The notes under the pieces: model-generated | What the model was told of the DNA's origin: nothing | What the model saw: only the letters and a program-made list of their open reading frames with translations | Databases searched by the model: none | Translations under genes and position numbers: made by a program | Shown here: piece by piece, positions 7,065 to 7,569 of the stretch | How the letters are laid out: each line of letters begins with the position of its first letter | Position numbering within the stretch: position 1 is the stretch's first letter | Assembly: GCA_900548315.1 (NCBI GenBank) | Contig: URJU01000107.1 | Span: 1-7,569, forward strand | Direction of reading: 5' to 3' | DNA length: 7,569 nucleotides | Source of the DNA: an uncultured Coprococcus sp. | Lineage (GTDB): Bacteria; Bacillota; Clostridia; Lachnospirales; Lachnospiraceae

Positions 7065-7249
7065 GGAATAAAGAAATTTACGTAACATCTTTTCTTTTGT
7101 TTTCGGACGAAAATAAGCTAAGAATTTTTAAACGCAATGGAATAAAAATAAAAACTTAACATTTTTGTGGCGAATACTAATTTCCTAAAAAATGATTTAA
7201 TGAGCTTACAACAAAGCGCAGAGTTGAATTCTTTTTAGGAGGTTAAAAA
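7065..7249. other. AT-rich gap after the rhamnose operon
   Basis: Base composition falls sharply after the rmlC stop, with several A and T runs. I see no gene. A short inverted repeat (TTTTC at 7100-7104, GAAAA at 7109-7113) is too weak and has no following T-tract, so it is not a terminator. TTAACA (7156-7161) and TTTAAT (7196-7201) resemble promoter boxes but are wrongly spaced for a pair. The gap ends in the strong ribosome binding site listed next. Confidence 0.6.
7237..7242 (+). promoter_or_regulatory. Perfect Shine-Dalgarno for a small gene
   Basis: AGGAGG, the full anti-16S core, lies seven bases before an ATG at 7250. It is the best ribosome binding site in the window and argues that a translated gene starts here. 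Confidence 0.75.
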
Positions 7250-7425
7250 ATGCAACAACTGGTACATATGTTACTCAGAAAGGGTTTGGCTGGGCATCAG
7301 AATGGAAACCATCAAAGATTATAGTAAGAATTTGTATAGAAGATGGTGAGACCGAGGTATGGGTAGACAAGTATTTCAGAGAGCATTGGGGGAGGCTTAC
7401 TGCAAGGCTTATGAGAGCGAAGTAA
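7250..7425 (+). pseudogene. Small protein gene with an apparent one-base frameshift
   Basis: I do not recognise a family. The ATG at 7250 sits behind a perfect Shine-Dalgarno, but its own frame stops after 24 codons (TAG at 7322-7324). A second frame, entered right after the ATG (from 7255), stays open for 56 sense codons to the TAA at 7423-7425 and reads like a real protein. It begins T-T-G-T-Y-V-T-Q-K-G-F-G-W, has a likely beta-hairpin I-I-V-R-I-C-I-E-D-G-E-T-E-V-W-V-D, then a basic tail ending R-L-M-R-A-K, with four tryptophans. That frame has no ATG, GTG or TTG start of its own. One base missing just after the ATG would join the two into a protein of about 58 aa. The cause could be a real inactivating deletion, an assembly error near the low-coverage contig end, or recoding; no slippery heptamer is visible. 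A strong terminator follows. Confidence 0.5.
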
Positions 7426-7463
7426 CAAAAACGCGTAATATAATATGAATAACAGGAGTAGAA

Positions 7464-7506
7464 GACTTCTATCGTAAATTTGTGATTTATGATGGAAGTC
7501 TTTTTT
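7464..7506 (+). terminator. Strong intrinsic terminator
   Basis: Bases 7464-7479 pair with 7485-7500 in a 16-bp stem (14 Watson-Crick and two G-U pairs) around the 5-base loop TTGTG. The outermost pairs are GACTTC with GAAGTC, and six T follow at 7501-7506. It ends plus-strand transcription after the small gene and is the only clear terminator after rmlA, so it may also end the rhamnose operon transcript. Confidence 0.9.
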
Positions 7507-7521
7507 ATAAACAACATATAA

Positions 7522-7569
7522 CTGTCTCTTATACACATCTCCGAGCCCACGAGACGCGTAGTAATCTCG
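7522..7569 (+). other. Nextera read-2 adapter, i7 index and P7 start (library artefact)
   Basis: The 19-bp mosaic end in reverse orientation (7522-7540) is followed by CCGAGCCCACGAGAC (7541-7555), the reverse complement of the Nextera read-2 adapter. Next come an 8-base index, GCGTAGTA (7556-7563), and ATCTCG (7564-7569), the beginning of the P7 primer region. The index agrees with the Nextera XT N719 sequence as I remember it. None of this is genomic. Minus-strand frames running in from this end begin M-G-S-E-M-C-I-R-D-S or M-Y-K-R-Q, peptides produced by translating this adapter. Confidence 0.98.

Noticed and set aside
7095..7116. Terminator after rmlC
   Set aside because: The stem is only about five A-T-rich base pairs with no T-tract after it. 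The T-rich stretch lies before the stem, not after.
14..7540. 19-bp inverted repeats at both ends, resembling a 7.5-kb Tn5-type composite transposon
   Set aside because: The repeats are the engineered mosaic ends of the Nextera library kit, flanked by adapter, index and P7 sequence. No transposase gene lies between them.
7275..7550. Minus-strand reading frames starting inside the right end
   Set aside because: Their N-termini (M-G-S-E-M-C-I-R-D-S and M-Y-K-R-Q) are translations of the Nextera adapter. The rest is antisense to the small gene and the terminator.

Overview
The window is a 7.57 kb contig from a low-to-mid GC Gram-positive bacterium, most likely a Clostridia/Lachnospiraceae-type gut or rumen anaerobe. 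The evidence is the strong AGGAG-type ribosome binding sites, dense same-strand gene packing, codon choice, an FtsX-type ABC exporter typical of Bacillota, and an RmlD that starts K-K-V-F-V-T-G. The family assignment is inference. Both extreme ends are sequencing-library DNA, not genome: positions 1-32 are the Nextera read-1 transposase adapter, and 7522-7569 are the Nextera read-2 adapter, an 8-base index and the first bases of the P7 primer. The biological insert is therefore 33-7521.

Layout, all on the plus strand. (1) 44-3229: a two-gene ABC exporter, made of a large permease with eight predicted membrane spans and two FtsX modules, then its ATPase of the MacB/LolD class. The linker between them carries four tandem copies of a GATGGGAAA-like 9-mer that supply several possible ATPase starts. 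(2) 3230-3467: an intergenic region with a candidate promoter and a small palindrome. (3) 3468-7064: a complete dTDP-L-rhamnose pathway in the order rmlA-rmlB-rmlD-rmlC. It converts glucose-1-phosphate plus dTTP to dTDP-L-rhamnose, the donor for rhamnose-containing wall polysaccharide or capsule. Between rmlA and rmlB lies a GC-rich tandem of hairpin-forming repeats resembling a REP element. (4) 7065-7521: an AT-rich stretch, then a perfect Shine-Dalgarno and ATG that open onto a small protein gene broken by an apparent one-base frameshift, then a strong intrinsic terminator.

The four Rml enzymes form one pathway and probably one transcript, since the gaps are short and no T-tract terminator separates them. 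The ABC exporter looks like a separate unit. No glycosyltransferase, regulator or two-component system is visible, so what the exporter moves and which polymer receives the rhamnose cannot be told from this window. I found no convincing new system. The observations most worth a second look are the frameshifted small gene near the right end, the REP-like tandem inside the rhamnose operon, and the adapter ends.
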